A stretch of DNA of 55,884 nt from UBA6100 sp049658145 (GCA_049658145.1 JBASOJ010000107.1:1-55884), one strand, 5' to 3'. Positions 15,232 to 22,808 are shown, counted from the first letter of the stretch. Made by a program: numbers and translations. The notes: generated by a model from the letters alone, not told the origin.

Positions 15232-15969
15232 TCACGCTTCGACCTCGGCGCTGAGCCGCTCGATGAGACCGGCGGCGTGCATACCGTAGAGGATCTTCGC
15301 TGTCTCGAAGTCGTTATAGCCCGTCAACTCGACGAGTTCCCGCACCGACCGGCCACCGTGCAGATAGCACAACAACATCCACTCGCGCGGCTTGAGATGG
15401 ATCTCCATCGACTTGTCGCCCGGCGTCGAGGCCATCACGAACTCGATATCCATCGACGGGATCTTCTGCCGGATCCGGCTCCATAGTTCGAGCCGTCGCG
15501 ACGCCTCCATGATGATGTTCTCCACCGAGACCGAGATACCGATGTCCTCATCGTCCGCGGTCTCATCGGGCTCGAAGCGCAGTTCGCCCTCTTCCCAGCG
15601 GAAGAGGTCGAAGAGCGTGTCGTTGATCTGGTCCTGGATAAACGTCTCGAGCACCTTGCCGTCAAGGTATCCCTCGTCCACGAGGACCTGCCCGAGGCGT
15701 CTGCCGGCCTTCTCTTTCTTCTGGATCTTCTGAAGGCCGAGTGCCTGCCGAAGTTGCTTCTCGGATATGACGCCCGCCTTGACGAGGCGGCGCCCAAGTG
15801 ACTCCCGGTGCCAGTTCGAACTGGCGAAGAAGACGCGGCCCTTCTTGAAGCAGACTCTCCCTTGGCCATCTTCGCGTTCAAGGTACAGCGTCCCGGTCTT
15901 CCGGCCGGAGGCCAGGAGCCGGAACATGTCCGCGATCGAGAAGTCCCTGAGGTTTCCCTCGAGCGCCAC
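15232..15969 (-). CDS. DUF4388 (PATAN-domain) protein
   Basis: First gene of the chemosensory operon. 245 residues, no receiver domain. The N-terminal 100 residues match the DUF4388/PATAN pattern (LEGNLRDFSIADMFRLLASG, RKTGTLYLEREDGQGRVCFK, GRVFFASS), followed by a second helical segment (RRLGQVLVDEGYLDGKVLE) and a C-terminal winged-helix-like region (REWMLLCYLHGGRSVRELVE). The start is taken as GTG at 15969 because GGGGAG lies 8 nt upstream; an in-frame ATG at 16002 would add 11 residues lacking family similarity. Known biology: in Synechocystis PATAN-domain response regulators bind the pilus motor ATPase PilB1. The presence of a PilB-like gene in this operon fits such a link. Confidence 0.85.
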   Translation of the reverse strand: MALEGNLRDFSIADMFRLLASGRKTGTLYLEREDGQGRVCFKKGRVFFASSNWHRESLGRRLVKAGVISEKQLRQALGLQKIQKKEKAGRRLGQVLVDEGYLDGKVLETFIQDQINDTLFDLFRWEEGELRFEPDETADDEDIGISVSVENIIMEASRRLELWSRIRQKIPSMDIEFVMASTPGDKSMEIHLKPREWMLLCYLHGGRSVRELVELTGYNDFETAKILYGMHAAGLIERLSAEVEA

Positions 15970-16040
15970 GTACTTCACTCCCCATTGAATGCCGGATGGC
16001 ATACGTCAGATACGGCCGGGTGACCAGCGGCCGCGCGACA

Positions 16041-16069
16041 ATCGTAGCACGTCACCAGGGGTGCTCAAA
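16041..16069 (-). promoter_or_regulatory. Candidate promoter of the chemosensory operon
   Basis: TTTGAG (16064-16069) and TACGAT (16041-16046) are 17 bp apart on the minus strand. The -10 is embedded in GTGCTACGAT, closely similar to the GTGCTACAAT context before prfB (36721) and secA (47391). The leader would be about 65 nt. Confidence 0.45.
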
Positions 16070-16173
16070 CCCGGATGCGACGGTTCTCCACCCAAGCCGC
16101 TGACGGTCACTCAAACCTGTCACCTGAAAGTACTTGCGCTCCGGCTTAAGTTGGATTAGGGTACGCATCGTAC

Positions 16174-16193
16174 ACATTCGAATATTCGCATGT
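16174..16193. promoter_or_regulatory. ArsR-type operator palindrome
   Basis: 20-bp near-perfect palindrome with core CGAATATTCG flanked by ACAT and ATGT, a single mismatched pair, ending 14 bp before the arsR start codon. A weak promoter TTGCGC-17-TAGGGT at 16134-16162 lies just upstream, so a repressor bound here would block early elongation or initiation. ArsR-family dimers typically bind such sites and autoregulate. Confidence 0.6.
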
Positions 16194-16207
16194 CTTTGAG
16201 GTGAAGT

Positions 16208-16549
16208 ATGGACGACGCGGAGTTCTACTGCCTCCACTCGGAGCTGTGCAAGACACTCGCGAACGAGAAGCGCCAGATGATTCTCGGCGCGCTTCGAAAC
16301 TCCGAACTCACCGTGAGCGAGCTGCAGGAGCGCACCGCCATCCCGCAGGCAACCCTCTCCCAGCATCTCTCCCTGCTGCGCCGCAACGGCGTGGTGCACA
16401 CACGGCGCCAGGGCAGCCACGTCTACTACGCGATCACCAACCCCAAGATCATCCAGGCGTTCGACCTCATCACCGAGGTCATGCTCGAGTCGCTCGCGCA
16501 AAGGCAGGACGCAGCCGAGCGAGCACTCGGCACCGAACTACCGGCTTAG
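16208..16549 (+). CDS. ArsR-family transcriptional regulator
   Basis: 113-residue winged-helix regulator, the usual size. Recognition region LTVSELQERTAIPQATLSQHLSLLRRNGVV followed by the wing RRQGSHVYYAI. The classic metal-binding ELCVCD motif is missing; instead two cysteines, C8 and C14, lie in the N-terminal helix (FYCLHSELCK). Because the downstream genes handle sulfur carriers, a dithiol switch sensing sulfane sulfur or redox state is a reasonable hypothesis (inference; known persulfide sensors SqrR/BigR use differently placed cysteines). GAGGTGAA precedes the start. It is first in the operon and presumably autoregulated through the palindrome at 16174-16193. Confidence 0.92.
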   Translation: MDDAEFYCLHSELCKTLANEKRQMILGALRNSELTVSELQERTAIPQATLSQHLSLLRRNGVVHTRRQGSHVYYAITNPKIIQAFDLITEVMLESLAQRQDAAERALGTELPA

Positions 16550-16608
16550 GCGCGGTCTCACGATCCGCGTTGCACCACCCTGTGTCCCACTCGAAGGAGG
16601 ACCGCACG

Positions 16609-17091
16609 ATGAACGAAGACGGTAAGAAGAGTCTGGCTATGGTGGTGATGAGTGGCGACTTCGACAAGCTCACTGGCGCCTTCATCATCGCGAACGGAGC
16701 TGCCGCGATGGGCATGGAGGTGACGATGTTCTTCACGTTCTGGGGCCTGCGGGCCCTCAAGAAGAACGTCCGCACGGGCCGTACGCTCTTCGGCAGGATG
16801 ATCGGGCTGGTGTACGGCGGCGACATCGCAAAGTCGAACCCGAGCAAGTTCAGCTTCGGCGGCATGGGCCGCTGGATGTTCAAGAAGATGATGGGCAACC
16901 ACAACGTACAGACGCTCCCGCAGATGCGCGACCTCGCGGTCGAGCTGGGCGTGGGCATGTACCCCTGCCAGATGTCGATGGATGTCATGGAGATCCCGCA
17001 GGAGTCGTTCATCGACGGTGTGAAGGACGCGGTTGGTGTCGGCTTCTTCCTCCTCAAGGCCCAGAACGCCGAGATCCAGCTGTTCATCTAG
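16609..17091 (+). CDS. DsrE2-like sulfur carrier protein
   Basis: 160-residue DsrE/DsrF/DrsH-superfamily protein. Signatures: LAMVVMSGDFDKLTGAFIIA at the N terminus, a membrane-associating hydrophobic stretch MEVTMFFTFWGLRAL, and the conserved reactive cysteine in YPCQMSMDVM near the C terminus. DsrE2 proteins carry persulfide sulfur and often pair with TusA. AAGGAGG lies 8 nt before the ATG at 16609; the longer upstream frame runs over arsR and is not coding. The gene following is a TusA homologue, which supports a sulfur relay. Confidence 0.9.
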   Translation: MNEDGKKSLAMVVMSGDFDKLTGAFIIANGAAAMGMEVTMFFTFWGLRALKKNVRTGRTLFGRMIGLVYGGDIAKSNPSKFSFGGMGRWMFKKMMGNHNVQTLPQMRDLAVELGVGMYPCQMSMDVMEIPQESFIDGVKDAVGVGFFLLKAQNAEIQLFI

Positions 17092-17153
17092 GCATCGCCC
17101 GACCCGGATACGACCGTGCGCTCCCGCGTGCGGCATGAGAGAAAGGAACCGCC

Positions 17154-17396
17154 ATGTCTGATGAAACGAAGGTCGACCTCGAACTGGACCTCAAGGGTCT
17201 GCTCTGCCCGCTTCCGATGGTGAAGGTCAGCCAGAACATCAACAACGTCGAGGTCGGCGGCGTCATCCGCGCCGTGGCGACGGACCCCGGCGCGATGGCC
17301 GACATCCCTGCGTGGGCCGCCAGCACAGGCCACGAAGTCCTGTCCGCCGGCAAGGAGGGCGATCTCTTCGTCTTCCTCGTCAAGCGCGTCAAGTAG
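17154..17396 (+). CDS. TusA/SirA-family sulfurtransferase
   Basis: 80-residue single-domain protein with the hallmark LDLKGLLCPLPMVKV, where the Cys of the CPxP motif accepts persulfide sulfur. Family members pass sulfur to DsrE-type proteins and onwards to biosynthesis or to Dsr/Hdr-type oxidoreductases. AAAGGA precedes the start. Its position between dsrE2 and a membrane cytochrome/Fe-S pair points to an energy-metabolic rather than tRNA-thiolation role (inference). Confidence 0.94.
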   Translation: MSDETKVDLELDLKGLLCPLPMVKVSQNINNVEVGGVIRAVATDPGAMADIPAWAASTGHEVLSAGKEGDLFVFLVKRVK

Positions 17397-17423
17397 TCTA
17401 CGAGAGGACCTGAGGGTACCCGT

Positions 17424-18149
17424 ATGGAGACCTATCTCTGGATCACATCCGTCTGGGGCGTCTACCTCGCCCTCGCGGTGTTCATCGTGGGAATCGGACT
17501 GAAGATCTACCAGTGGTCGACCACCCCGAAGTCGCCAGTGAGACTCGGGATGTTCCCGAAGCCGGCCACCAAGGGCGGCCGCGTCCTGAAGATGCTCAAG
17601 GATACGTTCATCGCACCTCATTCGGCGAAGATCGAACCGGTCATGTGGGCCTTCGCGTTCGCGTTCCACGTCGCGGCGCTTGGCGCGTTCGTCGGCCACG
17701 GCCGCCTGATCGCCGAGTTCCCGATCCTCCCCGAACTGCTTGGCGAGGAGGGCATGAATGCGTTCGCTGCACTGTCCGGCAGCATCGCTGGCATCCTGAT
17801 GCTGGTTGGCGTGCTGTTCTGGATCGGGCGACGCACGTTCGGCCCGTACAAGAACCTCTCGGTGCCCGAGGACTATCTGCTGCTGTTCCTGCTCTTCGGC
17901 GTGATCGTCATGGGCGACCACATGCGCTTCGTGTACGGCGACTTCATCCACGCCGAGACGTACCGCGCGTGGTTCCAGAGCCTGCTGACCTTCAAGCCGG
18001 CCCTTCCCGAGAAGCTGCTCAGCGGCAACGTCGGCTGGTCGCTCGGAACGCACATGCTCTTCACGGACCTGTTCTTGATCTACTTCCCGTTCAGCAAGCT
18101 GGTGCATGCCATCGGCTCGTTCGCCACGAACCTTGTGAGGAGTGAGTAA
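17424..18149 (+). CDS. NarI/DsrM-like membrane cytochrome b subunit
   Basis: 241-residue integral membrane protein with about five transmembrane helices (roughly 7-29, 66-90, 114-137, 149-172, 203-232). Histidine ligands for b-type haem are visible in FAFHVAALGAFVGHGR and in GTHMLFTDL...KLVHAIG, the pattern of NarI, DsrM and TmcC proteins that exchange electrons with menaquinone. No signal peptide. It ends 2 nt before the Fe-S subunit gene, so the two form a module. Likely direction: menaquinol oxidation feeding electrons to the DsrK-like subunit, or the reverse (inference). Confidence 0.88.
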   Translation: METYLWITSVWGVYLALAVFIVGIGLKIYQWSTTPKSPVRLGMFPKPATKGGRVLKMLKDTFIAPHSAKIEPVMWAFAFAFHVAALGAFVGHGRLIAEFPILPELLGEEGMNAFAALSGSIAGILMLVGVLFWIGRRTFGPYKNLSVPEDYLLLFLLFGVIVMGDHMRFVYGDFIHAETYRAWFQSLLTFKPALPEKLLSGNVGWSLGTHMLFTDLFLIYFPFSKLVHAIGSFATNLVRSE

Positions 18150-18151
18150 CG

Positions 18152-19438
18152 ATGGAGAAGACCCAAATCGACACGCTGGTCGGCGTCATCGACAAGAAGA
18201 TGAACCGCCAGCTCAAGGAGTACATCGACGTCTGCGCGCGCTGTGGGATCTGCAAAGACGCATGCCACCAGTACGTGGGCACCGGGGACTTCAAGTACCT
18301 CCCCGCCCGTCGTGCCGAGCTCATCCGCCAGATCTACAAGAAGTACTTCGACAAGACCGGCAAGTTCGTGCCCGCCCTCTACGAGGCGCGCGATCCCGAC
18401 GAGAACCTGCTCGACGAGCTCTACGACTCCACGTACGCCTGCACCGGCTGCCGCCGCTGCATGTTCTACTGCCCGTTCTCGATCGATACCGCGTGGATCC
18501 TTTCGATGGCCAAGGGCATCCTGATCGCCGCGGGTCGCGGCAACGAGATGCTCGGCCAGCTCGCCGACGCCGCCATCTTCAAGGGCGACAACGTGGGCAT
18601 GTTCGAGGGCGTCATCGTGAGCGGTTTCGAGGAGATCGCCGAAGAGGTCCGCGAGATCACCGGCAACCCGGACCACGGCGTACCGGTGAACAAGCAAGGC
18701 GCGGACATCCTGTACGTGGCGCTCGCCGGCGCGCATTCGATCCGTCCGGCGGCCGTGATCTTCGAGGAGGCCGGCGAGAGCTGGACCATCTCGATGTTCG
18801 AGGCCGCCAACTACGGCTTCTTCTACGGCGATCCGGAGAAGGCGCGGCTCATCACCAAGCGCTACATCGACGAGGCCGTGCGCCTCGGCGTGAAGGAGAT
18901 CGTGGTTCCCGAGTGTGGGCATGCCTATCGCGTCGCCGAGTTCTTCTACGAGGCGTGGAGCAAGGAGCCGATGCCCTTCAAGGTGAGCCACATCCTCGAG
19001 AAGGTGGACCAGTACATCAAGGCTGGTCGCATCACGGTGGACAAGGGGCTTGTCGAGGGCAAGGTCACGTACCACGACCCGTGCCAGCTCGGCCGCAACG
19101 GCGGCAAGTTCGAGGAGCCGCGCGACATCGTGAAGGCCGTGACGAACAACTTCGTCGACCTGATCCCCAACCGCGCCGAGCAGTGGTGCTGTGGCGGTGG
19201 CGGTGGCATCGTGGCCATGGAGGAGTTCAAGGATGTCCGGCTCAAGTCGGGCATCAAGAAGGTCGAGCAGCTCAAGGCGAGCGGCGCGAGCATCCTCGCC
19301 TGCCCGTGTGAGAACTGCCGTCTGCAGATCGAGGAGCTCAACGAGGTCCACGAGCTCGGCATGGAGATCTGGCAGGTGATCGACCTGGTGGTGGCGTCCA
19401 TGCCGCTGCCCGGCAACAAGAAGACCGCCGAGGCGTAA
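18152..19438 (+). CDS. HdrD/DsrK-like (4Fe-4S) oxidoreductase subunit
   Basis: 428-residue Fe-S protein. Two N-terminal [4Fe-4S] motifs, CARCGICKDACHQ (near 30) and CTGCRRCMFYCPFS (near 100), are followed by CCG-type domains. The C-terminal one is complete (DPCQLGR ... WCCGGGGG ... CPCENC), the first is reduced to a single clear cysteine (VPECGHAYR). HdrD/DsrK proteins use the CCG site to bind a noncubane cluster that cleaves or forms S-S bonds. With the cytochrome b partner this makes a DsrMK-like complex lacking DsrJ, O and P. No dissimilatory sulfite reductase is in the window. Likely substrate: protein-bound di- or trisulfide delivered by TusA/DsrE2 (inference). Confidence 0.9.
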   Translation: MEKTQIDTLVGVIDKKMNRQLKEYIDVCARCGICKDACHQYVGTGDFKYLPARRAELIRQIYKKYFDKTGKFVPALYEARDPDENLLDELYDSTYACTGCRRCMFYCPFSIDTAWILSMAKGILIAAGRGNEMLGQLADAAIFKGDNVGMFEGVIVSGFEEIAEEVREITGNPDHGVPVNKQGADILYVALAGAHSIRPAAVIFEEAGESWTISMFEAANYGFFYGDPEKARLITKRYIDEAVRLGVKEIVVPECGHAYRVAEFFYEAWSKEPMPFKVSHILEKVDQYIKAGRITVDKGLVEGKVTYHDPCQLGRNGGKFEEPRDIVKAVTNNFVDLIPNRAEQWCCGGGGGIVAMEEFKDVRLKSGIKKVEQLKASGASILACPCENCRLQIEELNEVHELGMEIWQVIDLVVASMPLPGNKKTAEA

Positions 19439-19462
19439 GCCGCCCGGCTCGGGTGCGATCGC

Positions 19463-19494
19463 CGAAGGGCGCCGGGATTCTCCGGCGCCCTTCG
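19463..19494. terminator. Bidirectional hairpin between convergent genes
   Basis: Perfect 13-bp arms, CGAAGGGCGCCGG pairing with CCGGCGCCCTTCG around a 6-nt loop, between the DsrK-like gene and the convergent UroD-like gene. There is no T-run on either strand, so it may act as a weak terminator or an mRNA 3'-end stabiliser. Confidence 0.6.
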
Positions 19495-19515
19495 CTCGTG
19501 CGGGGGCCGGCGAGC

Positions 19516-20346
19516 CTAGACGTCGCGCGCGGCGGCGAGTGCGGACACCAGGTTCGCCACCTCGGCAGGCGTCGTGATCCCCCCGTCATCGGCGACGAAG
19601 AGGCCTCCCGCCTGCGCCAGCACGCCGATAGTGCTGCCGATCGCCTCGGCACGCGCGGAATTCCCCAGCTCGGCGGTGAGCAGGCCACCCACTACCGCAA
19701 GGCCGGCATCACGCGCCGCCCAGAACAGGCGGTCGAAGGCCTCGAAGCCAAGACCGCCGCCGGCATGGATCGCCGAGAAGCCGGCGCGAGCGATGGCGGG
19801 GAGAAGCGGCCGGATATCACCATCGGAGTGCAGGATCACCGGCACGCCGAGCGCGCGTCCGATGCGCGTCACACGCTCGTAGCGCGGGAGCAACTCCGCA
19901 ATCGCGAAGTCGGGGGCGACGAGCGGTCCGTCGGTGCCTGCGAGATCCTCCGCGAGCACGATCGCGCGCGCGCCGAGTTCGGCCCCACGCGTCATGTCCC
20001 GGACGATGAGGTCCAGCCCATCGTCCAGCTCGGCGCCGACCTCCTCGGGATGCGTCAGGGTCGCACGGAGCCCATCCATGGCACCCCGCGCCTCGATGAC
20101 CGGCCAGAGCGGGCCGTCCACCGCCCACAGCGGCGCGCTCCCCGCCTCGGCGAGCATCGCCACTGCGCGCTCCGCCCACGGCTCGGTGGAAGGCACGAAC
20201 GCGAAGGATGCGCTGAGCTCCACGCACGCGGTCACGAGCGCCTCGGCCGGTTCGAGATCCCCCGCCGCCACCGGACCAAGCGTCTCGGGCGGCACGAAGG
20301 AGAAGCCGAAGGGGAACAGCGTCCCGTGGCCGGCGAGTGAGTCCAT
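19516..20346 (-). CDS. Short uroporphyrinogen decarboxylase-family protein
   Basis: 276-residue member of the UroD/MtaA superfamily (TIM barrel). The clearest match is VPVILHSDGDIRPLLPAIARAG, the HSDGD block of methyltransferase-type members, and the C-terminal VVGGLLTAEL. True HemE proteins are about 340 residues and start with a FMRQAGR motif that is absent, so haem synthesis is unlikely. Corrinoid-dependent methyl transfer or another role is possible, but no corrinoid protein gene is nearby. It follows the small membrane protein gene by 2 nt and is probably in its operon. Confidence 0.75.
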   Translation of the reverse strand: MDSLAGHGTLFPFGFSFVPPETLGPVAAGDLEPAEALVTACVELSASFAFVPSTEPWAERAVAMLAEAGSAPLWAVDGPLWPVIEARGAMDGLRATLTHPEEVGAELDDGLDLIVRDMTRGAELGARAIVLAEDLAGTDGPLVAPDFAIAELLPRYERVTRIGRALGVPVILHSDGDIRPLLPAIARAGFSAIHAGGGLGFEAFDRLFWAARDAGLAVVGGLLTAELGNSARAEAIGSTIGVLAQAGGLFVADDGGITTPAEVANLVSALAAARDV

Positions 20347-20348
20347 GA

Positions 20349-20813
20349 CTAGATGCTGCTGATGCCGAAGCCGACGAGTTCAGAGAGCGCCCACACGATC
20401 AGGAAGGCACTGATGACGCCGGAGGACACGGCCAGAAAGGCGCGCTTCGGCTCCATGTCAAGGAGCCACGCAGCGGCCGTGCCGGCATACGCACCGGTGC
20501 CCGGAAGCGGGATGGCGACGAAGAAGGCAAGTCCCCAGAAGCCGTACTTCTCGACGAGCGGGTGGGCCTTCGCGCGAATCTTCTCGAACTTGCGGTGGAG
20601 CCAGTTGCCCTCGGGGAAGCGCTCGTAGACGAACTCGAGGAAGTAGAAGCCGGGCCAGAAGATGGCCAGGCTTGCGAGCAGGATGATCGGCATGTAGACC
20701 TGCTCGCCCGCGGCCACTGCCCACGGGACCGCCGCACGCAGCTCGATCGTCGGAGTCCACGATACGACCACGTACTTCAGCCACTCGGGCAGACCACTCA
20801 GGAACTCGGGCAT
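20349..20813 (-). CDS. Small multidrug export protein family (COG2426) membrane protein
   Basis: 154 residues with about four membrane helices: VVVSWTPTIELRAAVPWAVA (with the family's TPxxELRxAxP), MPIILLASLAIFWPGFYFLEFVY, FWGLAFFVAIPLPGTGAYAGTAAAW (with PLPGTGA) and a last helix ending in LSELVGFGI. This is the PF06695 pattern. The name rests on weak historic evidence; the true substrate is unknown. It lies 3 nt after the upstream hypothetical gene and 2 nt before the UroD-like gene. Confidence 0.88.
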   Translation of the reverse strand: MPEFLSGLPEWLKYVVVSWTPTIELRAAVPWAVAAGEQVYMPIILLASLAIFWPGFYFLEFVYERFPEGNWLHRKFEKIRAKAHPLVEKYGFWGLAFFVAIPLPGTGAYAGTAAAWLLDMEPKRAFLAVSSGVISAFLIVWALSELVGFGISSI

Positions 20814-20816
20814 CGC

Positions 20817-21191
20817 TTACCTTCCGGGCGAGAAGACAGAGTAGATGCGCTCCACCTCGGAGCGCCAGTAGCCTTCAGGGTCGGACACGTCACGGCCGAG
20901 ACGAGCGGCATTGCGGAAGTACCCGTCGCCCGGCATCCCCGTGTCGGCACGAACCACGAGCGAAGCGAGCATGATGCCATGCCTCGCGTCGGCCTCTGTA
21001 CAGATCTCGTTCAAGAATCCCATGATCGCCCACGACCTCGGCTTGAGCGTGATGGCCGTGACCTCGCGGCAGAGCTCGGCGTACGTGGTCGTGGCGCGCT
21101 CGCGCGCGCGCTCCTCGAGCAGCGCGTTGGCCTGGGCCTTCGCGGCGTCCCATGCGGGAAGCGGGAAGCCATATCGGGTCTTCTCGGGCAT
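20817..21191 (-). CDS. Conserved-looking hypothetical protein, probably leaderless
   Basis: 124 residues, soluble, no recognised domain. Notable segments are TTYAELCREVTAITLKPRSW, NEICTEADARHGIMLASLVV and DTGMPGDGYFRNAARLG, followed by a C-terminal EVERIYSVF. The density of Gly/Pro and aromatic residues suggests a folded enzyme-like domain, but no function can be given. The start at 21191 has no Shine-Dalgarno sequence; instead a -10-like TGTAAT/TAATAC lies 7-9 nt upstream. Upstream extension of the frame would overlap the divergent release-factor-like gene. First gene of an operon with the COG2426 and UroD-like proteins. Confidence 0.75.
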   Translation of the reverse strand: MPEKTRYGFPLPAWDAAKAQANALLEERARERATTTYAELCREVTAITLKPRSWAIMGFLNEICTEADARHGIMLASLVVRADTGMPGDGYFRNAARLGRDVSDPEGYWRSEVERIYSVFSPGR

Positions 21192-21233
21192 GGAGGGAGT
21201 ATTACACACGCGGGGGTAGAATGATGTCAGCCG
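21192..21233. promoter_or_regulatory. 42-bp divergent promoter region
   Basis: Minus strand: CTGACA (21225-21230), 18 bp, TGTAAT (21201-21206), then 9 nt to the ATG at 21191. Plus strand: TAGAAT (21217-21222), then 11 nt to the ATG at 21234. Neither gene has a ribosome-binding site. The two promoters overlap, so only one may fire at a time (inference). Confidence 0.5.
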
Positions 21234-21599
21234 ATGGACACTCGTTACCACATACCAGCCGATGACGCAGCGCTCCTCGCGGAGTGCGAGGTCCAGACGT
21301 TCCGCAGCACGGGGCCAGGCGGCCAGGGCGTGAACACCACCGACAGCGCGGTACGCATCAGGCACCTTCCGAGCGGGATCGCGGTGGTGTGTCGTACCGA
21401 GCGCAGCCAACTCCAGAACAAGCGCGCGTGTATCGAGCGCCTGCGTGAGCGGCTGGAGCGACACAACGCCGCGGTGGACGCGCCGAAGCGCGTGCCCACC
21501 CGTAAGTCGCGCGCAGCCAAGGCCCGCCAGGTGGAGACCAAGCGCCGCCGCGCCGGCGTGAAGCGCACGCGTGGCCGGGTAGACGCGGCCGAGGATTAG
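21234..21599 (+). CDS. Small GGQ release-factor-like protein
   Basis: 121-residue protein consisting of RF domain 3 only: STGPGGQGVNTTDSAVRI carries the GGQ that triggers peptidyl-tRNA hydrolysis, and HLPSGIAVVCRTERSQLQNK matches the class I RF core. A basic tail (KSRAAKARQVETKRRR) resembles the C-terminal tail of ArfB/YaeJ that inserts into the empty mRNA channel. The codon-recognition domain is absent. A ribosome-rescue role is therefore likely. The core sequence is closer to RF1/RF2 than to E. coli ArfB, so an independent RF-derived rescue factor is the alternative. Almost no leader. Confidence 0.85.
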   Translation: MDTRYHIPADDAALLAECEVQTFRSTGPGGQGVNTTDSAVRIRHLPSGIAVVCRTERSQLQNKRACIERLRERLERHNAAVDAPKRVPTRKSRAAKARQVETKRRRAGVKRTRGRVDAAED

Positions 21600-21632
21600 C
21601 CGGGGCGCCGAGGCGGGCCGAACACGAGCCGA

Positions 21633-22808
21633 TCAGATGCCCGCCTCACCGAGCAGGAACCGCTCGAGCGGAATCCCGTCCGCGCCAACGGTGAGCAACC
21701 TGGCATCCGGATACCGCTCGCCGAACGCCAGCATCCCGCGATGCGCGCCGAGGGGTGCCCCGTTGCTCTTCACCTCGATGGCCACCAGCTCATCCCGGGA
21801 TTCGAGCACGAAATCGACCTCCCGATCGCCCTCCCGCCAGTAGCGCACCGCGAACCCCTCGCCGTGTGCGCGCGCGAGCAGGTACGCGCCCACGGCGGAC
21901 TCCACGAGGCGGCCGCGCCACGCCGTGTCCGAGACCGCATCGCCGGGCTCTCGGCCCGAGACCGCGCTCATGAGCGCGGTGTTGAGCACCTGCAGCTTCG
22001 GGCTGGACGCGCGCTGACGCGCAGCGCCCCCAGCGTACTTGGGAAGACCGGTCACGAGCCCGGCCCCGCCCAGCAGGTCGAGATAGTGCGCGAGCGTCGT
22101 CGTATTGCCCGCGTCGGTCAGCTGTCCGAGCATCTTCGTGTACGACAGGATCTGGCCCGAGTACTCGCATCCGAGGGCGAAGAGTTGTCGTAACAGCGCG
22201 GGCTTGTCCACGCGAGTCATGAGCAGGATGTCTCGGGAGACAGATGTCTCGATGAGCGAATCGACGATGTAACTCCGCCAGCGCGGCACATCATCCACCA
22301 GCGGCGCAGCGCCGGGGTATCCGCCGAAGAAGAGGAACGTCTCGAGATCCCAGCCGAAGGCGGCGCGGCACTCGGCGTAGGTCCAGTGCGTCCAGCGAAG
22401 CACCTCGAAGCGCCCGGCAAGGCTCTCGCTCATGCCCGCCTGCATCAGGAGCGGAGACGAGCCGAGGAGCACGACCCGCACGTCCCGGCCTGCGGCGGTG
22501 TCCTCGTCCCAGAGCGCCTTCACGGCATCAGACCAGCCCGGGATCTTCTGAACCTCGTCGAACGCGAGGACCACCGGGCCGGGAGTGGCATCTGCGTGCG
22601 CGCGCTCCCATTGCTGTCGGATCCAGGCGATCGTGTGTGTCGCCGGCGAATCGGCGCTCACGTAGTAGTGAGGCAGACCGACGGTCTCGAGAGCGCGGGT
22701 CACCGACGTGGTCTTGCCCACCTGCCGGGGCCCCCACACCACCTGGATGAAGCGCCTCGGCTCGCGAAGACGATCGACGAGGCGTGTGTCGATCGGGCGG
22801 GTGTACAT
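21633..22808 (-). CDS. DUF4143-type AAA ATPase with nuclease-like C-terminal domain
   Basis: 391 residues. N-terminal AAA ATPase with Walker A GPRQVGKTT (26-34), Walker B VVLAFDEVQKIP and sensor VVLLGSSPLLM; middle winged-helix region; C-terminal DUF4143 domain with a PD-(D/E)XK-like signature (EVDFVLES...AIEVKS). The family is widespread, patchily distributed and of unknown function, sometimes treated as a selfish or defence-related ATPase. AAGGGGG lies before the ATG. It stands alone on the minus strand behind a promoter filled with TGAGT/ACTCA repeats, so it is probably tightly regulated. Confidence 0.9.
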   Translation of the reverse strand: MYTRPIDTRLVDRLREPRRFIQVVWGPRQVGKTTSVTRALETVGLPHYYVSADSPATHTIAWIRQQWERAHADATPGPVVLAFDEVQKIPGWSDAVKALWDEDTAAGRDVRVVLLGSSPLLMQAGMSESLAGRFEVLRWTHWTYAECRAAFGWDLETFLFFGGYPGAAPLVDDVPRWRSYIVDSLIETSVSRDILLMTRVDKPALLRQLFALGCEYSGQILSYTKMLGQLTDAGNTTTLAHYLDLLGGAGLVTGLPKYAGGAARQRASSPKLQVLNTALMSAVSGREPGDAVSDTAWRGRLVESAVGAYLLARAHGEGFAVRYWREGDREVDFVLESRDELVAIEVKSNGAPLGAHRGMLAFGERYPDARLLTVGADGIPLERFLLGEAGI

